From NCBI RefSeq assembly GCF_009729095.1, contig NZ_VTGX01000002.1:620001-684000 (forward strand): DNA of 64,000 bases. The letters run 5' to 3'. The position numbers and the translations under genes are program-made. Shown here piece after piece: positions 62,823 to 64,000 of this stretch. How positions within the stretch are numbered: the first letter of the stretch is position 1; every line of letters begins with the position of its first letter. A model generated the notes under the pieces. That model had not been told where the DNA came from. It did not search any database and saw only the letters and a list, made by a program, of their open reading frames with translations. This stretch comes from Mycolicibacterium sp. CBMA 247 (GTDB taxonomy: Bacteria > Actinomycetota > Actinomycetes > Mycobacteriales > Mycobacteriaceae).

Positions 62823-64000
62823 ATGACCGAGCTCGTAGCTCCCGAGAACGCCACCGAGAACGCCGTAGATACCGCACCGGGCCGGATACCGCCCGCCGCG
62901 CGGGTGCCGAAGCCGTTGCAGGCCGTCGGCTTCGCGCTGGCCAGGCGCTGGGTGGTCAAGCAGATCGCCCGCCGTCAGGGTGACGTCTTCAGCCTCAAAC
63001 TGCCGATCTTCGGCCCGACCGTGATGGTCGCCGACGCCCAGCTGGCCAAGCAACTCTTCGCCGCCAACACCGACGACGTCGGCAACATCCAGCCCAACCT
63101 GAGCCGCATCCTCGGATCCGGATCGGTGTTCGCCCTCGACGGCACCGATCACCGTCGCCGCCGCAAGCTGCTCACCCCGCCGTTCCACGGCAAGAGCATC
63201 AAGAACTACGAGAAGATCTTCGAAGAGGAAACCCTGCGGGAATCGGCGAACTGGCCGCAGGGCAAGGAATTCGAGACGCTCGAACCGATGATGCGGATCA
63301 CCCTCAACGCCATCCTGCGCGCGGTGTTCGGTGCCGACGGCGAGCAACTCGACGAGTTGCGCCGCATCATCCCGCCCTGGGTCACCCTGGGCTCACGGCT
63401 GGTGGTGGTGCCCACCCCGACCCGCAACTATGGCCGGTTCAGTCCGTGGGGCCGGCTGGCCACGTACCGCCGACGCTACGACGCCGTGATCGACCGGCTG
63501 ATCGACCGGGTTGAAGCCGACCCCGACTTCGATCAGCGCGACGATATCCTGGCACTCCTGTTGCGCAGCACCTATGAAGACGGATCTGCCATGTCCCGCA
63601 AGGACATCGGAGACGAACTGCTGACGCTGCTGGCCGCCGGGCACGAAACCACGGCGTCGACGCTGGGTTGGGCCTTCGAGCGGATCAGCCGTCATCCGCA
63701 GGTGCTGGCCGAGCTGGTGGCCGAGGCTGCCACCGACGGCAACGAATACCGTCAGGCCACCATCCTGGAGGTGCAGCGCAACCGCACCGTGATCGACTTC
63801 GCCGGCCGTCACGTCTACGCACCGTCAATCCGGCTGGGGGAGTGGGAGATCCCGCGTGGTCACTCGATCATCGTGGCCATCTCGCAGATCCAGGAGGGGG
63901 AAAAGGAGTTTCCCGATCCGGACCGGTTCGACCCGCAACGATTCATCGGCAGTCGCCCCGGCCTGGGCTGGCTACCGTACGGCGGTGGCACGCGGCGCTG
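62823..64000 (+). CDS. cyp138: Cytochrome P450 CYP138, 3' end beyond the window
   Basis: Open from the ATG at 62823 (GGAG five bases upstream) to the window edge, 392 codons plus two bases. Strong resemblance to M. tuberculosis CYP138 (Rv0136): VGNIQPNLSRILGSGSVFAL, DHRRRRKLLTPPFHGKS, LNAILRAVFGA, IPPWVTLGSRL. I-helix LAAGHETTAS; the K-helix region has ILEVQRNRT, with ExxR as EVQR. The window ends inside the haem loop (LPYGGGTRR followed by the first two bases of the ligand Cys codon). The substrate of CYP138 is not known to me. Confidence 0.94.
   Translation, partial: MTELVAPENATENAVDTAPGRIPPAARVPKPLQAVGFALARRWVVKQIARRQGDVFSLKLPIFGPTVMVADAQLAKQLFAANTDDVGNIQPNLSRILGSGSVFALDGTDHRRRRKLLTPPFHGKSIKNYEKIFEEETLRESANWPQGKEFETLEPMMRITLNAILRAVFGADGEQLDELRRIIPPWVTLGSRLVVVPTPTRNYGRFSPWGRLATYRRRYDAVIDRLIDRVEADPDFDQRDDILALLLRSTYEDGSAMSRKDIGDELLTLLAAGHETTASTLGWAFERISRHPQVLAELVAEAATDGNEYRQATILEVQRNRTVIDFAGRHVYAPSIRLGEWEIPRGHSIIVAISQIQEGEKEFPDPDRFDPQRFIGSRPGLGWLPYGGGTRR

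Overview
This is a high-GC, gene-dense chromosomal stretch of a mycobacterium, most likely a fast-growing Mycolicibacterium. I infer this from close resemblance, recalled without a search, to mycobacterial IrtA/IrtB, TreS, maltokinase, FusA2, CYP138, an MceA-type protein, PPOX/F420-type proteins and an EspC-like type VII secretion protein. Several local gene orders match M. tuberculosis: fusA2 with an Rv0121c-like gene, treS-mak, and an Rv0135c-like tetR beside cyp138. I see no tRNA, rRNA, insertion sequence, prophage or CRISPR array. The window opens inside one gene and closes inside another (cyp138).

Layout. 1-1873: copper/redox cluster (end of a membrane protein, PCuAC chaperone, Tat-exported Dyp peroxidase). 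1975-8310: GyrA-like/GNAT fusion, TetR with its operator, then an acyl-CoA/steroid-like operon (epimerase, fused acyl-CoA dehydrogenase, thiolase-like protein, DUF35 protein). 8355-14537: small secreted protein, enoyl-CoA isomerase-like protein with TetR, and the irtA-irtB siderophore importer. 14589-18738: membrane beta-propeller-like protein and a three-gene EspC-like / WXG-hydrolase / lipoprotein operon. 18840-25936: amidohydrolase/AraC pair, DUF2127 protein, O-methyltransferase, secreted phosphatase, DMT transporter and a solitary mceA-type gene. 26086-29408: TetR-controlled SDR / CMD / P450 cluster. 29440-34282: fusA2, alpha/beta hydrolase, TetR, PPOX protein, Pro-rich membrane protein. 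34383-38276: complete ABC importer of unknown substrate. 38360-43566: phosphoribosyltransferase, HugZ-like protein, HTH protein, and treS-mak (trehalose to maltose-1-phosphate for alpha-glucan synthesis). 43620-49499: MFS exporter, paired acyl-CoA dehydrogenases, MarR-ABC exporter. 49799-51122: collapsed glgX remnant and a crotonase. 51115-56362: an operon of uncharacterised membrane proteins ending in pncA. 56411-57574: C39-like protein and a PPOX protein. 57736-62729: TetR-linked glycosyltransferase / methyltransferase / toroid-protein operon and an Rv0135c-like TetR. 62823-end: cyp138.

Regulation is unusually readable. Perfect or near-perfect inverted repeats lie beside most TetR/MarR genes, and one operator type (core GGACAC-R-TGTCC) occurs at two separate promoters. 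The best candidates for undescribed biology are the EspC-like/hydrolase/lipoprotein operon, the histidine-rich membrane-protein operon upstream of pncA, and the glycosyltransferase operon with its shared TetR operator.
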